From Bromus sterilis (lineage: Eukaryota > Streptophyta > Magnoliopsida > Poales > Poaceae), in the NCBI GenBank assembly GCA_950022295.1, contig OX465598.1, positions 181,221,501 through 181,285,500 on the forward strand: DNA of 64,000 bases. Direction: 5' to 3'. Both the position numbers and the translations under genes were made by a program. Position 1 is the stretch's first letter; each line of letters starts with the position of its first letter. The notes beneath the pieces were generated by a model. The model was given only the letters and a program-made list of their open reading frames with translations. It did no database searches and was not told the origin of the DNA. Below, in pieces: positions 1 to 10,029 of the stretch.

Positions 1-19
1 TGATTACAAGTCCAGTGGA

Positions 20-637
20 CTACTCACCCATTACCCACGTGCCCGCCCCACCTAGCCTAGTGACAAACGGAACTATCTCGCTGCGGATCAAGCCCGCCTT
101 CGACTGCACCTGAGACTCATCCCTGATTCTAGCTATCAAACCCGCCTTCGAGGGGCGGGTGTGGCCGAACACTATGGCGTTGCGGTGCTTCCAGATTTCC
201 CATAGGGTGAGGCAAACCAGAGATTTCCCGTCTCGGCGATGAGCGGAGAAAGCTCCGATGCAGTCCAACAGCCAACCCACTAGCCGGTCGTGTTGGTTCG
301 GAGGTTGACCACCCCATCCCCAGGCTTGTAACACACGGACCCATACGCCCCGCGAGAATACGCAGGAAACCAACAAGTGATCCGCCGACTCAGCTTCCTG
401 GTCGCAGAATGGGCATGCTTCCTGGTGCGGTAGCCCTCGGCGCGCCAACCGGTCGGAGGTCCAACACCTATCCCTGAGTGCCAGCCATGCGAACACTTTG
501 CACGTGAGTGGCGCCCGAGATCCCCAAGCCACCACGGCCGCCGGGTCCTGTTGCCGTCCGACAAAGTGTGTAGCATATGCTGACCTGGCGGAGTACTCCC
601 CAGAGGGCTCCCAGGCCCAACGGACCTTGTCCGCCAT
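20..637 (-). pseudogene. LINE (L1-type) ORF2, C-terminal zinc-binding region
   Basis: This is the C-terminal part of a plant L1-like LINE ORF2. The reading has the features of the reverse-transcriptase-associated zinc-binding region: a W-rich stretch (RWAWEPSGEYSARSAY), then FAWLALRDRCWTSDRLARRG, a CPFC pair, and ESADHLLVSC followed by WEIWKHRN. It lies in the same frame as the reverse transcriptase at 659-1944 and is separated from it by a stop at 659-661, so the copy is a pseudogene. The LINE continues off the left edge of the window, so its 3' end and poly(A) tail are not seen. No function is expected beyond past retrotransposition. Family assignment is firm; subfamily is not determined. 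Confidence 0.85.
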
Positions 638-658
638 CGCGCTCAGGGGTGGAGCGCC

Positions 659-1944
659 TTACACTAGGTCCCACAAGATCAGATACTCCGCAATTTCCTC
701 TGCCGTTAAGTCTGGTCCCACATCGCGCGGCCAGGCGCCGTCTAGAGCCTCCTCCACGGTGCGCGACTGTCGTACGCTCGGTCTCACCTTCCTGTATATA
801 CGAGGGGTGAGCTCCGCGATCCTCCACCCCTGTAGCCACCGATCCTCCCAAAAGAACGATGCTCTCCCGTCCCCTACGTCCACGAACGTAGCCGCATGAT
901 AAACTTCCATGGCCTCCGGGGGAATCAGTAAGTCCAAATCCGCCCACGGGCGTGCCCCGTCAACCCGCTGAAGCCAGGCCCAGCGCGCGTGAAGGGCGAC
1001 GTTCATCCACCTTAGGTTCGGAATACCCAGACCTCCACACCACCGTGGCGCACATACATCCTGCCAGGCCACGGCGCATTGCCCGCCCCTTGCGCTTGAC
1101 GTGCCCGGCCATAGAAAACCACGACATATACTGGAGATTTGGCTGACGGTTTTTGCCGGCAAGTCCAGAGCCATCATCAAGTGAACCGGCACAGCGGACA
1201 AGACCGTGCGCACCAAGACCAGGCGGCCAGCACGGTCAAGCAGTGCAACCCTCCATGATGGAAGTTTCCTGGCCAAGGCATCCACCGCGCCCTGGAAGTG
1301 GGCCGCCGAGGCCTTGAGTATAGTCAAGGGCAGTCCCAAGTACCGACATGGGAAGGACCCAAGAGGGCAGCCCAAGCCGGTCGATAGTAGTACCTGCTGG
1401 TCCTCCGAGCAGTTGATGGGCATAATGCTACACTTTAGGGGGTTAATCCTAAGGCCAGATGCCTCGCCAAAATCCTGCAACAATTCGGCACACGTCGTCA
1501 CTTCAAGCCCGATGGGTTGCAAGAAAATCATCACGTCATCGGCAAAAATAGATAGCCGGAGGGGATGCCCCGGTGGGGCAGGGGGCCTAAGAGGCCCTCG
1601 AGTTCCGCATGCCGAAACAGGTAGTATAACGCCTCCATGGCCACTATGAAAAGCATCGGAGAGAGCGAGTCCCCCTGGCGCAGCCCCCGTGCATATTGGA
1701 TTCGTCGCCCCGGGATCCCATTGATCAGGATCCGTGTCAATGCCGTCGAGAACACCCCACACAACTAGTTGATCCATCGGGCTCCAAAGCCCAACTTCCG
1801 AAGCACCTCCAACAAAAACGCCCACTCCAGTGTGTCGAACGCCTTCGTTATGTCCAGTTTCCACAATGCCGCCGGAACCTTGTTGGCGTGCAGTCGTCTG
1901 GCAGTCGCTTGTACGAGCATGAAGTTATCATGCAGCGTGCGGCC
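659..1944 (-). pseudogene. LINE (L1-type) reverse transcriptase, 3' portion
   Basis: This is the central and thumb part of a non-LTR reverse transcriptase. The catalytic motif reads FADDVMIFLQ, preceded in another frame by GLRQGDSLSPMLFIVAMEAL, which is RT motif B. After it come PCRYLGLPL and LPSWRVALLDRAGRLVLV, both typical of plant L1 elements. A frameshift lies near 1560-1620 between motif B and the FADD motif, and a stop at 659-661 ends the frame, so this copy is dead. The reading frame is cut at 1944 by the LTR of the CRM-like element and resumes at 9427. This establishes that the LTR element jumped into an existing LINE. Confidence 0.88.
1940..1944. repeat. Target site duplication CGGCC, left copy
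   Basis: CGGCC lies directly before the LTR that begins TGATAAGGGG. The identical five bases follow the other LTR at 9422-9426. A 5-bp duplication is what a Ty3/gypsy integrase leaves. Confidence 0.93.
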
Positions 1945-2300
1945 TGATAAGGGGAGGCCCGATCTTCTCAGTAAGCGGACGGTGAATATGGGGGCGATGA
2001 TAGATAACTTGTATGTAGCCGATGAACTCTCCTCGCTAGATCCCTGTTGCCAATGCGACAGCTCTCTACCCTTTGGATATTCACAACTTCACACACTTGC
2101 GCAACGTATCCGTCGACCACGAGACGGTAATTTGCAATCTACTAATTCCTAGTGGAACAACAGATCACACAAAACTTGCAGTAGCAACACTTCAGATCGA
2201 TACGAATTGAAGTATATGATTCAAGATGAAAACTTGGAGCTATTCTCAAGAACTAGGGTTTATCTAAACGTGGTCTGACCTAAAATCACGTAGGGGGTCC

Positions 2301-2310
2301 TATATTTATA
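2301..2310 (-). promoter_or_regulatory. TATA-like box in the 3' LTR
   Basis: The minus strand reads TATAAATATA in a GC-balanced context, about 70 bp downstream of the first dyad. The same box is at 8872-8881 in the 5' LTR, where it would drive the element's transcript. Confidence 0.6.
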
Positions 2311-2378
2311 AGCTAGGGTGTCCAAACGGGGATACATGGGCCGCAGCCCTTAATTCTGCGCGCAGGCATCGGGCAGGT

Positions 2379-2541
2379 CGGACGGTCCGACCTGTAGCTC
2401 GGACGGTCCGGCATCAGGACCGACGGTCCGACCTGTTACTCGGACGGTACGACCTAAGCCGTAAATGCTACTGATGTTTGGCGTCATAAGTCGGACGGTC
2501 CGGGCCGAGGTCGGACGGTCCGACTTGCAATCCGGTCGTCC
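2379..2541 (-). promoter_or_regulatory. Cluster of CGGAC-n-GTCCG dyads upstream of the TATA box (3' LTR)
   Basis: Seven copies of an 11-bp dyad (CGGACGGTCCG or one mismatch from it) start near 2379, 2400, 2420, 2441, 2492, 2512 and 2531. Within each sub-cluster the spacing is 20-21 bp. The cluster sits in U3, directly upstream of the TATA-like box. The position and regular spacing suggest binding sites for a dimeric factor; that is inference. Confidence 0.65.
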
Positions 2542-2798
2542 GACGTCTTCAGCACTTCCTCCTTTTGCTTCATCTTCTCGTGACTCTCTCCTCGTGCAAC
2601 TTGCCCTTGTTCCTTCTCTTCCTCTTGTATAACTCCTTGGTACCTGATAACACATATATACGAGGACTTAGGCAGTATAAAATCCTCACGAAGTAAAACA
2701 TCAGATTCTATGAGGAATAAGTTCACCTGTTGTTCTAGTAGCTTTGCACGAGCTCTTGTAATAGGTCCAATTCTGATTTCATTGGACTTAATCATCAT
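2484..2798 (-). pseudogene. pol C-terminal extension encoded inside the LTR
   Basis: The minus-strand reading from about 2798 contains IRIGPITRARAKLLEQQ and a hydrophilic tail. It follows the integrase region and overlaps the LTR. CRM-clade chromoviruses are known to extend pol into the 3' LTR and to carry a GPxTRxRA-type motif there. In this copy the frame is lost where the nine-base G run of the polypurine tract is read, so the extension is not joined to pol in the same frame. The same peptide is encoded in the right LTR, fused by chance to flanking LINE sequence. Confidence 0.65.
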
Positions 2799-5117
2799 TG
2801 GTTCTTCATTAGGTGTTGGAGGTGCAAGGGTAGTAGGGATGTCCTCATCATCCCCCCCCCTTCAAAAGGCGTCGACCTCGACGCTCCAAGGTCATCTCCA
2901 TCGTAGGGGGACAAATCAGCAACGTTGAAACTGTTGCTAGCACCTCCAAACTCAGCAATGGGTATATCAATCGAGTAGGCATTGTCATTGATCTTGGCTA
3001 ACACTTTGTAAGGACCAGCACCACGTGGCTTCAACTTAGAATTCCGCATCTCTGGAAACCTGTCCTTGCGCAAATGCACCCAAACCTTATCTCCAGGCTG
3101 AAAAAGAACTTCCTTCCGTGACTGGTTCCGAGCAGCAGCAACGTTCTTGCCTTGCTTCTCAATAGCCTCTCGAGTTTTCTCATGAATCTGCTTCACGTAA
3201 TCTGCTCTTTTGGATGCCTCCATATTAACTCTTTCCTGCAATGGAAGAGGCAACAAATCAAATGGCGTAATGGGATTAAAACCATACACCACCTCAAAAG
3301 GACAAAGCAGAGTAGTAGTGTGTACTGCCCTGTTATAAGCAAACTCAACATGTGGCAAACACTCCTCCCATTCACGCAGATTTTTCTTGATCATAGTGCG
3401 CAACAATTGTGACAATGTTCTATTCACCACCTCCGTTTGACCATCAGTTTGAGGATGACATGTAGTGCTGAACATCAACTTCGTTCCTAGCTTTCCCCAA
3501 AGTGTCTTCCAGAAGTAGCTCACAAATTTCACATCCCTGTCAGAAACAATTGTCTTGGGCACTCCATGCAAGCGTATAATCTCCCTGAAAAACAGATTAG
3601 CAACATGCGACGCATCGTCGCTCTTGTGGCAAGCAATAAAGTGTGCCATCTTAGAAAATCTATCCACTACCACAAATATACTATCATGACCATGTTTAGT
3701 ACGTGGCAATCCTAACACAAAATCCATACTAATATCTTCCCAAGGTGTGGTAGGAGCCGATAGTGGAGTATACAAACCATGAAGCTTCAACTTGGACTTT
3801 GATGTGTGGCATATAATGCAACGACGAACAAACCTGTCCACATCACGCCTCATCCTGGGCCAATAAAAATGACCAGCAAGCATGAGTAGCGTCTTCTCAC
3901 GCCCAAAGTGACCCATCAAACCTCCAGCATGTGATTCCTGCAACAAAAGCAAACGCACAGACGATTCTGGAACACAAAGTTTGTTAGCACGAAACAGAAA
4001 TCTATCATGTATGTGGAACTTGTCCCATGCGTTTCGAAGCACACACAAACGATATGGTTCAACAAAATCAGGATCAGTTGCATATAAATCACACAAGATC
4101 TCTAAACCAGGAATTTTAACATCAAGATGTATCAATAACATGTTCTTCCTAGATAGAGCATCAGCAACAACATTATCTTTCCCTTTCTTATGTTTAATGA
4201 TGTAGGGAAAAGACTCAATGAACTCAACCCATTTAGCTAAGCGCCTATGCAAGTTAGGTTGCGCCTTCAAGTATTTCAAAGCTTCATGATCAGAATGTAT
4301 GATAAATTCTTTTGGCCACAAATAATGTTGCCAAACCTCAAGAACTCGAACAAGTGCATACAATTCTTTGTCATAAAGAGGGTAGTTCAAGCTAGCACCA
4401 GAAAGTTTCTCACTGAAATAAGCAATAGGTCTACCTTCTTGCATCAACACACCACCAATGCCGATACCACTAGCATCACATTCAACTTCAAATTGCTTAG
4501 CAAAATCAGGTAATGCAAGTAATGGTGCAGAAGTAAGCAAACGTTTCAGCTCATCAAATGCAAGGTCTTGGGCAACACCCCAAACAAAAGGTACACCTTT
4601 CTTAGTCAATTCATTCAAAGGTGCAGCAATAGTACTAAAGTCTTTCACAAAACGTCTATAAAAACTAGCAAGACCGTGAAAACTTCGTACTTGGCTAACA
4701 TTCATGGGAGTAGGCCAATTTTGAATTGCCTCAATTTTAGAAGAATCTACTTCTACCCCATGCTTAGAGACAACATATCCCAGAAATATGACCTTATCTT
4801 TTGCAAATGTGCACTTCTCAAGATTAGCATATAATTTAGCATCACGCAACACTTGCAAAACTTGTCTAATATGACCAGCATGCTCAAATTCAGTGCGGCT
4901 GTAAATAAGTATATCATCAAAATACACAACCACAAAACGACCAATAAACTCCCTCAAAACATGGTTCATTAATCTCATGAAAGTACTAGGAGCATTAGTA
5001 AGACCAAAAGGCATAACTAACCACTCATATAAACCAAACTTAGTTTTGAAAGCAGTTTTCCATTCATCCCCTTCTTTCATCCTAATTTGATGGTATCCAC
5101 TACGCAAATAAATTTTT
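2797..5117 (-). pseudogene. pol: RT (main part), RNase H and integrase of the CRM-like element
   Basis: The translated stretch begins within the RT fingers (LRSGYHQIRMKEGDEWKTAF), continues with the catalytic YFDDILIYS (about 4905-4931), and the RNase H start FEVECDASGIGIGGVL. The integrase zinc finger follows (HFYWPRMRRDV, then CIICHTSK), then the DDE core with DFVLGLPRTKHG, VSDRDVKF and GQTEVVNRT. The C-terminus reads FNVADLSPYDGDD. All three acidic integrase residues seem present. The upstream part of RT is in another frame: a one-base difference in an A run near 5112-5117 breaks the gene. Neighbours are the PR/RT-N segment upstream and the PPT/LTR downstream. Confidence 0.9.
2851..2865 (-). 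other. Polypurine tract of the CRM-like element
   Basis: Read on the minus strand this is TTGAAGGGGGGGGGA immediately before the 3' LTR start, the expected place for plus-strand priming. The run of nine G also lies inside the pol reading frame, so slippage here shifts the C-terminal extension out of frame. Confidence 0.8.
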
Positions 5118-6098
5118 AGAGATAATAGCAGCACCACTCAATTCATCAAGCATATCCTCTAAACGTGGAATAGGATGGCGATATCGAATAGTGATATTAT
5201 TTATAGCTCCACAATCTACACAAATACGCCATGTACCATCTTTCTTAGGAACCAAAATAACAGGCACAACACAAGGGCTAAGACTGATACGAATATACCC
5301 TTTATCCAGAAGTGCTTGTACTTGTTGTTGAATCTCCTTCGTCTCTTGGGGATTGGTCCTGTATGGTGCCCGGTTGGGAAGTGTAGCACCCGGTATAAGA
5401 TCAATTTGGTGCTCAATACCACGTAATGGTGGCAATCCCGCTGGTACCTCCGCCGGAAACACATCATCAAATTCCTGCAAAACATTAGACACACCAGGAG
5501 AAAGAGGATGATTATCGTTAGAAAGCAAGACCTCGCCTTTGTACATAAGCACAAGTGGCATGGCTGTAGGATCCTCACTAAATTCTCTCATGTCTTCTTT
5601 GGTGGCTAATATAAGCAAACTAGAATCTCTCGCACTTTTCGTTATAGAATCACGCACAGCTATTACATTGTTCTCTCGTGTGGGTCCTAAATTAACCTCA
5701 ACTTTCTGACGAGACTCATTCACAATTTGCTGTGGAGACATAGGATGGAGAGTAACTTTCTTGCCCTTGAACTCTAAGTGATATGTATTGGCTCGGCCAT
5801 TGTGTTGCACATGGCGATCATATAACCACGGCCGACCCAATAGAAGATGGCAAACTGTCATAGGCACCACATCAGAATCAATGGAATCCTGATATGGGCC
5901 TATCTCAAAATTCACGCGCACCATATGATTCACCTTCATCTCACCACTGTCACTCAACCATTGGACATAATATGGATTTGGGTGAGGTAAGTATTTCAGA
6001 TTCAGCTTGGCACATAACTCCTTGCTTGCGAGGTTGCGGCAGCTACCTCCATCGATGATCACTTTGCAAGCTTTGTTGGGACCAACTAATGCCTTGGT
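5100..6098 (-). pseudogene. pol: protease and N-terminal RT of the CRM-like element
   Basis: The reading continues in the gag frame after a TAG stop at 6099-6101. It opens with the protease active-site region VIIDGGSCRNLAS (DGGS in place of the usual D-S/T-G, common in grass gypsy elements). It then has HLLLGRPWLYDRHVQHNGR, a linker rich in charged residues, and the first RT blocks GYIRISLSPCVVPVILVPKKDGTWRICVDC. The frame fails near 5112-5117 at an A run and the RT continues one frame over. The family normally makes one gag-pol polyprotein, so the TAG is a lesion rather than a natural boundary. Neighbours are gag upstream and the main RT segment downstream. Confidence 0.88.
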
Positions 6099-7490
6099 CT
6101 AAAACAGATTACAACGCTGAGAATCAGCATGTGGCTGCACAGTGAGAGCACTTTGTGACACAACAATAGTAGGAGCAGGAGACGGAAAAGCATCCATGCC
6201 TTCTTCACTGTTGTATCCTTCGTCATCAAACGCGGCTGGGTCTTCATCATCACCGGTTTCATACTCGCCGGTTTCTTCATTAATGAACATGACCTTTCGG
6301 TTCGGGCAATATCTCTTGAAGTGACCCGGATTACCGCAAGAGTGACAAGTCATCTCGCGATTGCGAGCTGTAGACATGTTGGAGCCTGCACTAGCGGCAG
6401 GAGCAGCTGGCTTCTTGGCCATAGAACCATTGGAGGCTGGCTTGGAAAGTGAAGAAGAAGCCCGAGTATTGGCACCATAGTTCTCCATAGGCGCGGTAGA
6501 CTGTGTCCGTGGAGAAAATCTGCTAGAGGATGTGTATTTGGCCTTCAGTTGTGCCTCTTCTGCAAGCTGTGATTCAGCCTCCCTTGCAAGATGCAATAGA
6601 TCATTCATATTATAGTATTGGTGATGCCGCACAATACTTTTGATGTTAAATTTCAGCCCATGGAGAAAATGTTGCATAGTCATCTCAACCTCTTCACGAA
6701 CTCGTGCACGCTGCAGCAACATCTCCATCTCCATATAGTAGGCATCAACGGACATAGTACCTTGCTTCAATTGTTTCAATTTATCAAAAACTGTCCGTAA
6801 GTAATTTGTGGGAACAAACCGAGCTTTCATGGTGGCCTTCATGTCACGCCATGTACGAATAGGCTGCCCATCGGTTTCTTGTATCTCGGTCAACACACTC
6901 TCCCACCAACGCAAGGCATAACCGTCAAACTCGGAAGAAGCAATCTTGATCTTCTTGTCCTCCGAATAATCATGCAAACGCCATAATTTTTCCATCTTAA
7001 GCTCCCATGTGAGGTACTCTTCCACATCCGTGGAACCTTCAAATTTGGGGATGTTAAACTTGGGCTTGCTCAAAACATCTTCTTCCTGAATGGGTAGACG
7101 ATGCGCGCCAAAACCAAGCGAAGGTTGGCGAACCGGCCCTTGAGCACGCCCACGGCCTTGATTGCCCCTCAAATCAGCATTGTCGCCATGGACACTACCA
7201 TCATCCTCCTGAGCGTCAGGTTGGCGTTGTACAATAGCTTGTATGCCAGTGACAGATGTTGTCATTTGCTGTAGACTCTGCTGTATAGCAGCAAGTTGTT
7301 GTTGCATAGTGGTGACTGCAGCTTCAGTCGCGTCCACTTTCAGTTGGACCGCTTGAGCATTTGAATCAATCGCATCAGCGGATTTAGTCAACAGCCCAGT
7401 CAAGTGATCACGGAGACCTTCATATGCCTCCCATGTAACTGGCGCATCCTTGTCCTGTTTCTGCATCACATCAAAACCACTTTGAGACAT
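6099..7490 (-). CDS. gag of the CRM-like element
   Basis: The 463-residue product starts at an ATG (7488-7490) and reads MSQSGFDVMQKQDKDAPVTW. An N-terminal coiled-coil-like stretch (about residues 30-80, many A/Q/L) is followed by the retrotransposon gag core with VEEYLTWELKMEKLW, ALRWWESV and KARFVPTNY. A single CCHC knuckle, CHSCGNPGHFKRYC, lies near residue 385, followed by an acidic tail. It should form the nucleocapsid particle and bind element RNA. The frame is open end to end and stops at a TAG that sits in frame with protease. This is the only retrotransposon gene here without an internal break. Confidence 0.92.
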   Translation of the reverse strand: MSQSGFDVMQKQDKDAPVTWEAYEGLRDHLTGLLTKSADAIDSNAQAVQLKVDATEAAVTTMQQQLAAIQQSLQQMTTSVTGIQAIVQRQPDAQEDDGSVHGDNADLRGNQGRGRAQGPVRQPSLGFGAHRLPIQEEDVLSKPKFNIPKFEGSTDVEEYLTWELKMEKLWRLHDYSEDKKIKIASSEFDGYALRWWESVLTEIQETDGQPIRTWRDMKATMKARFVPTNYLRTVFDKLKQLKQGTMSVDAYYMEMEMLLQRARVREEVEMTMQHFLHGLKFNIKSIVRHHQYYNMNDLLHLAREAESQLAEEAQLKAKYTSSSRFSPRTQSTAPMENYGANTRASSSLSKPASNGSMAKKPAAPAASAGSNMSTARNREMTCHSCGNPGHFKRYCPNRKVMFINEETGEYETGDDEDPAAFDDEGYNSEEGMDAFPSPAPTIVVSQSALTVQPHADSQRCNLF

Positions 7491-8502
7491 GATTAGTAGG
7501 TTAGTGCACTAAATCAAAATCGTTTGCTGGACACTCACAACTCACTCAAAACTGACAAGAAAAGGTGAATCTTACCGTTCCAAAGTGAATAGTAATGCGT
7601 ACCCGTTCGGATGGAGGACTAGTGCACGGATGTGATGAAGTGAATACCCGAGTAAAAGAGTGAACACACGACAAAGCAGGATATATGTGGTGGAGCTATA
7701 GGTATGGATCCCTATCGACACCAATTCACAAATCCTAGTGCTGATCGTATGCCAAGAAGTTCTACGGGAACACACGCGGTGGAGAACAACTGGGCAAAAG
7801 AAACTATGAAATTGAGCGCACAATATGTGTGGCGGAGTAATGCTCGTGTTGCAATTGCACAAGAGAGAAATTCTAGCAAAAGCTCAAAGTGTATGGGCAC
7901 AAGATTGCTCAATCTACTAGTGCTATGAACGTGGTAGAAAAAGGAACTCAAGGCTGCACAAAATATGTAATCAACTTTGCCTTTTCCGTCTCTTTTTGCT
8001 AGGCTTTTTGCTCAACTCTTACCTTTTTTATTATTTTTCTCTTTTCTCGTTCTCTTTTGTTTTTTGAATTTTCTGACTCAACGTGAAGTAAACAACAACC
8101 CAAATCAACTTTGCACAAACCACTTGATGCAATTCAAAACCTATAGGAGCAGCCCGAAGAGCAAAGATATGCTAGTCTCAATAGGAAAGTGCTACACCAA
8201 AGAAAGGCTAACTATGGCTATCAAACGGAGACACAATCTGGGGGATAAAAGACAACGAAAACAAACTAACTCGACAAAGACACTCCGAATTGTGAGGCAC
8301 AAAAAATAGGAAAGCTAAGACTCGATCAAAAACAAGTTACGCAAACTGGACGACGATCAGCAACTAAAACTTGGAAAAGATGCACTCTAGGTTATGGCAA
8401 AAACACTAAACCCTAATATTTTTGTATGGCTTTTTCTGGATAGGACGAAACAAAACGATTTACGGGGGATGTGGTGGATGCTTACCGAGGGAACACTGGA
8501 AA
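7491..8502. other. 5' leader between primer site and gag, no gene seen
   Basis: About one kilobase of untranslated leader of the CRM-like element. It is A-rich when read on the plus strand and has no convincing coding potential or family motif. Long 5' leaders are usual in such elements. Confidence 0.7.
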
Positions 8503-8512
8503 TCTGATACCA
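8503..8512 (-). other. Primer binding site, tRNA-iMet type
   Basis: The minus strand reads TGGTATCAGA three bases inside the 5' LTR boundary. This is the start of the standard plant initiator-methionine tRNA primer site. It fixes the right LTR as the 5' LTR and so the orientation of the element. Confidence 0.88.
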
Positions 8513-8515
8513 AGA

Positions 8516-9421
8516 TGATAAGGGGAGGCCCGATCTTCTCAGTAAGCGGACGGTGGATATGGGGGCGATGATAGATAACTTGTATATAGCCGATGAACTC
8601 TCCTCGCTAGATCCCTGTTGCCAATGCGACAGCTCTCTACCCTTTGGATATTCAAAACTTCACACACTTGCGCAACGTAGCCGTCGACCACGAGACGGTA
8701 ATTTGCAATCTACTAATTCCCAGTGGAACAACAGATCACACAAAACTTGCAGTAGCAACACTTCAGATCGATACGAATTGAAGTATATGATTCAAGATGA
8801 AAGCTTGGAGCTATTCTCAAGAACTAGGGTTTATCTAAACGTGGTCTGACCTAAACTCACGTAGGGGGTCCTATATTTATAAGCTAGGGTGTCCAAACGG
8901 GGATACATGGGCCGCAACCCTTAATTCTGCGCGCAGGCATCGGGCAGGTCGGATGGTCCGACCTGTAGCTCGGACGGTCCGGCCTCAGGACGGACGGTCC
9001 GACCTAAGCCGTAAATGCTACTGATGTTTGGCGTCATAAGTCGGACGGTCCGGCTTGGTACTCAGACGGTCCGGGCCGAGGTCGGACGGCCCGACTTGCA
9101 ATCCGGTCGTCCGACGTCCTCAGCACTTCCTCCTTTTGCTTCATCTTCTCGCGACTCTATCCTCGTGCAACTTGCCCTTGTTCCTTCTCTTCCTCTTGTA
9201 TAACTCCTTGGTACCTGATAACACATATATACGAGGACTTAGGCAGTATAAAATCCTCACGAAGTAAAACATCAGATTCTATGAGGAATAAGTTCACCTG
9301 TTGTTCTAGTAGCTTTGCACGAGCTCTTGTAATAGGTCCAATTCTGATTTCATTGGACTTAATCATCATCGTTTCTTCATTAGGTGTTGGAGGTGCAAGG
9401 GTAGTAGGGATGTCCTCATCA
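8516..9421 (-). repeat. 5' LTR of the CRM-like element
   Basis: This is the mate of 1945-2850. It carries the same TATA-like box (8872-8881) and dyad cluster (8950-9113), arranged three plus four instead of four plus three. It ends at 9421, followed by the CGGCC duplication at 9422-9426, after which LINE sequence resumes. Confidence 0.92.
8950..9113 (-). promoter_or_regulatory. CGGAC-n-GTCCG dyad cluster in the active (5') LTR
   Basis: Dyads start near 8950, 8971, 8991, 9042, 9063, 9083 and 9103, again 20-21 bp apart within each sub-cluster. The first sub-cluster has three copies and the second four, the reverse of the other LTR. They lie upstream of the TATA-like box in transcription orientation. 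Confidence 0.65.
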
Positions 9422-9426
9422 CGGCC

Positions 9427-9665
9427 CCTCACAAACGCGCATTGATGTGCGCCCACGAGCTCCGGTAGTTCCGAAGCAAGCCGATTGGCCAAAACTTTCA
9501 CCACGATCCTCGAGGCTCCATGAATGAGACATACCGGTCGGACGCGTATCTCCGCCGCTCCGTCCTTCTTTGGCAGCAGGGACACGAGGGAAGTGTTGAT
9601 GTGATGTAGTCCTCGAAAGTCCTCTCCCGAGAAGTGATCAATCGCCCTCATGAAATCCGTCTAGG
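9427..9665 (-). pseudogene. LINE reverse transcriptase, 5' portion of the interrupted copy
   Basis: The minus-strand reading has MRAIDHFSGEDFRGLHHINT, then SLVSLLPKKDGA, RPVCLIHGASRIVVKVLANR and LPELVGAHQCAFVRGR, the first conserved blocks of plant L1 RT. It is collinear with 659-1944 once the LTR element is removed. The LINE similarity stops just upstream of the MRAIDHF block (near 9665), so there is no endonuclease domain. The copy is probably 5'-truncated, as most LINE insertions are. Confidence 0.85.
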
Positions 9666-10029
9666 CTAGCGTATTTTGTATCGCAAAAGAAGGAAGGGGT
9701 CTGCACAAAGTTCCGAATTGGGAGTGAAGGTGTTGCGATCGACCATGGATATGCAACACTAAGTTTTTTTGAAAGATCTAGCAGATTGCTAGCTTGATTC
9801 AGATTTAGCAGAAAGCAGCGGAAGAATAACATGGCGAGGATCCGATTCCGTGGCACTGCTGTCCTAAAAAAGACTACCTTACAACGCTAACTCCATCTTT
9901 GAAAAGAAAATTGATCAATTAATCGCTAACTCCCATCTTTAAAAAGACAATTGATCGATCATTTCAGCTGAAAATGTTGTGCTCACTTCCATAACATGGG
10001 AGGACAACTAATTGAAGAGTACTCGTTCG
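9666..10029. other. Unclassified DNA with a short tandem duplication
   Basis: No gene or element recognised. A stretch of roughly 38 bp sharing GCTAACTC, CATCTTT and AATTGATC occurs twice in tandem, at about 9887-9924 and 9925-9962. Confidence 0.5.

Larger units (their letters stand above)
1945..2850 (-). repeat. 3' LTR of the CRM-like element
   Basis: This 906-bp repeat matches 8516-9421. In element orientation it holds, from 2850 downward, the pol C-terminal coding extension, a cluster of CGGAC/GTCCG dyads (2379-2541), a TATA-like box (2301-2310) and then the R/U5 part. It differs from its mate by about 17 substitutions, counted by eye, and by one gained or lost dyad unit in each of two sub-clusters. 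The equal total length is therefore partly coincidental. Confidence 0.92.
1945..9421 (-). mobile_element. CRM-like Ty3/gypsy retrotransposon inserted in a LINE
   Basis: This is a complete 7.48-kb LTR retrotransposon in minus orientation. It has two 906-bp LTRs (1945-2850 and 8516-9421) that begin TGAT and end ATCA, a perfect CGGCC duplication, a tRNA-iMet-type primer site next to the right LTR and a G-rich polypurine tract next to the left LTR. Coding order is gag, protease, RT, RNase H, integrase, as in Ty3/gypsy. The pol reading continues through the polypurine tract into the 3' LTR, where it encodes GPITRARAK. That layout is known from the CRM chromovirus clade, which is why I call it CRM-like; no classical chromodomain was recognised. 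The LTRs differ by roughly 2% in substitutions by eye, so it is young. A stop between gag and pol and frameshifts in pol disable this copy. Confidence 0.9.

Noticed and set aside
9157..9651. A single 164-codon protein joining LINE RT to GPITRARAK
   Set aside because: It is a chance fusion of interrupted LINE sequence with the LTR-encoded pol tail across the target duplication.
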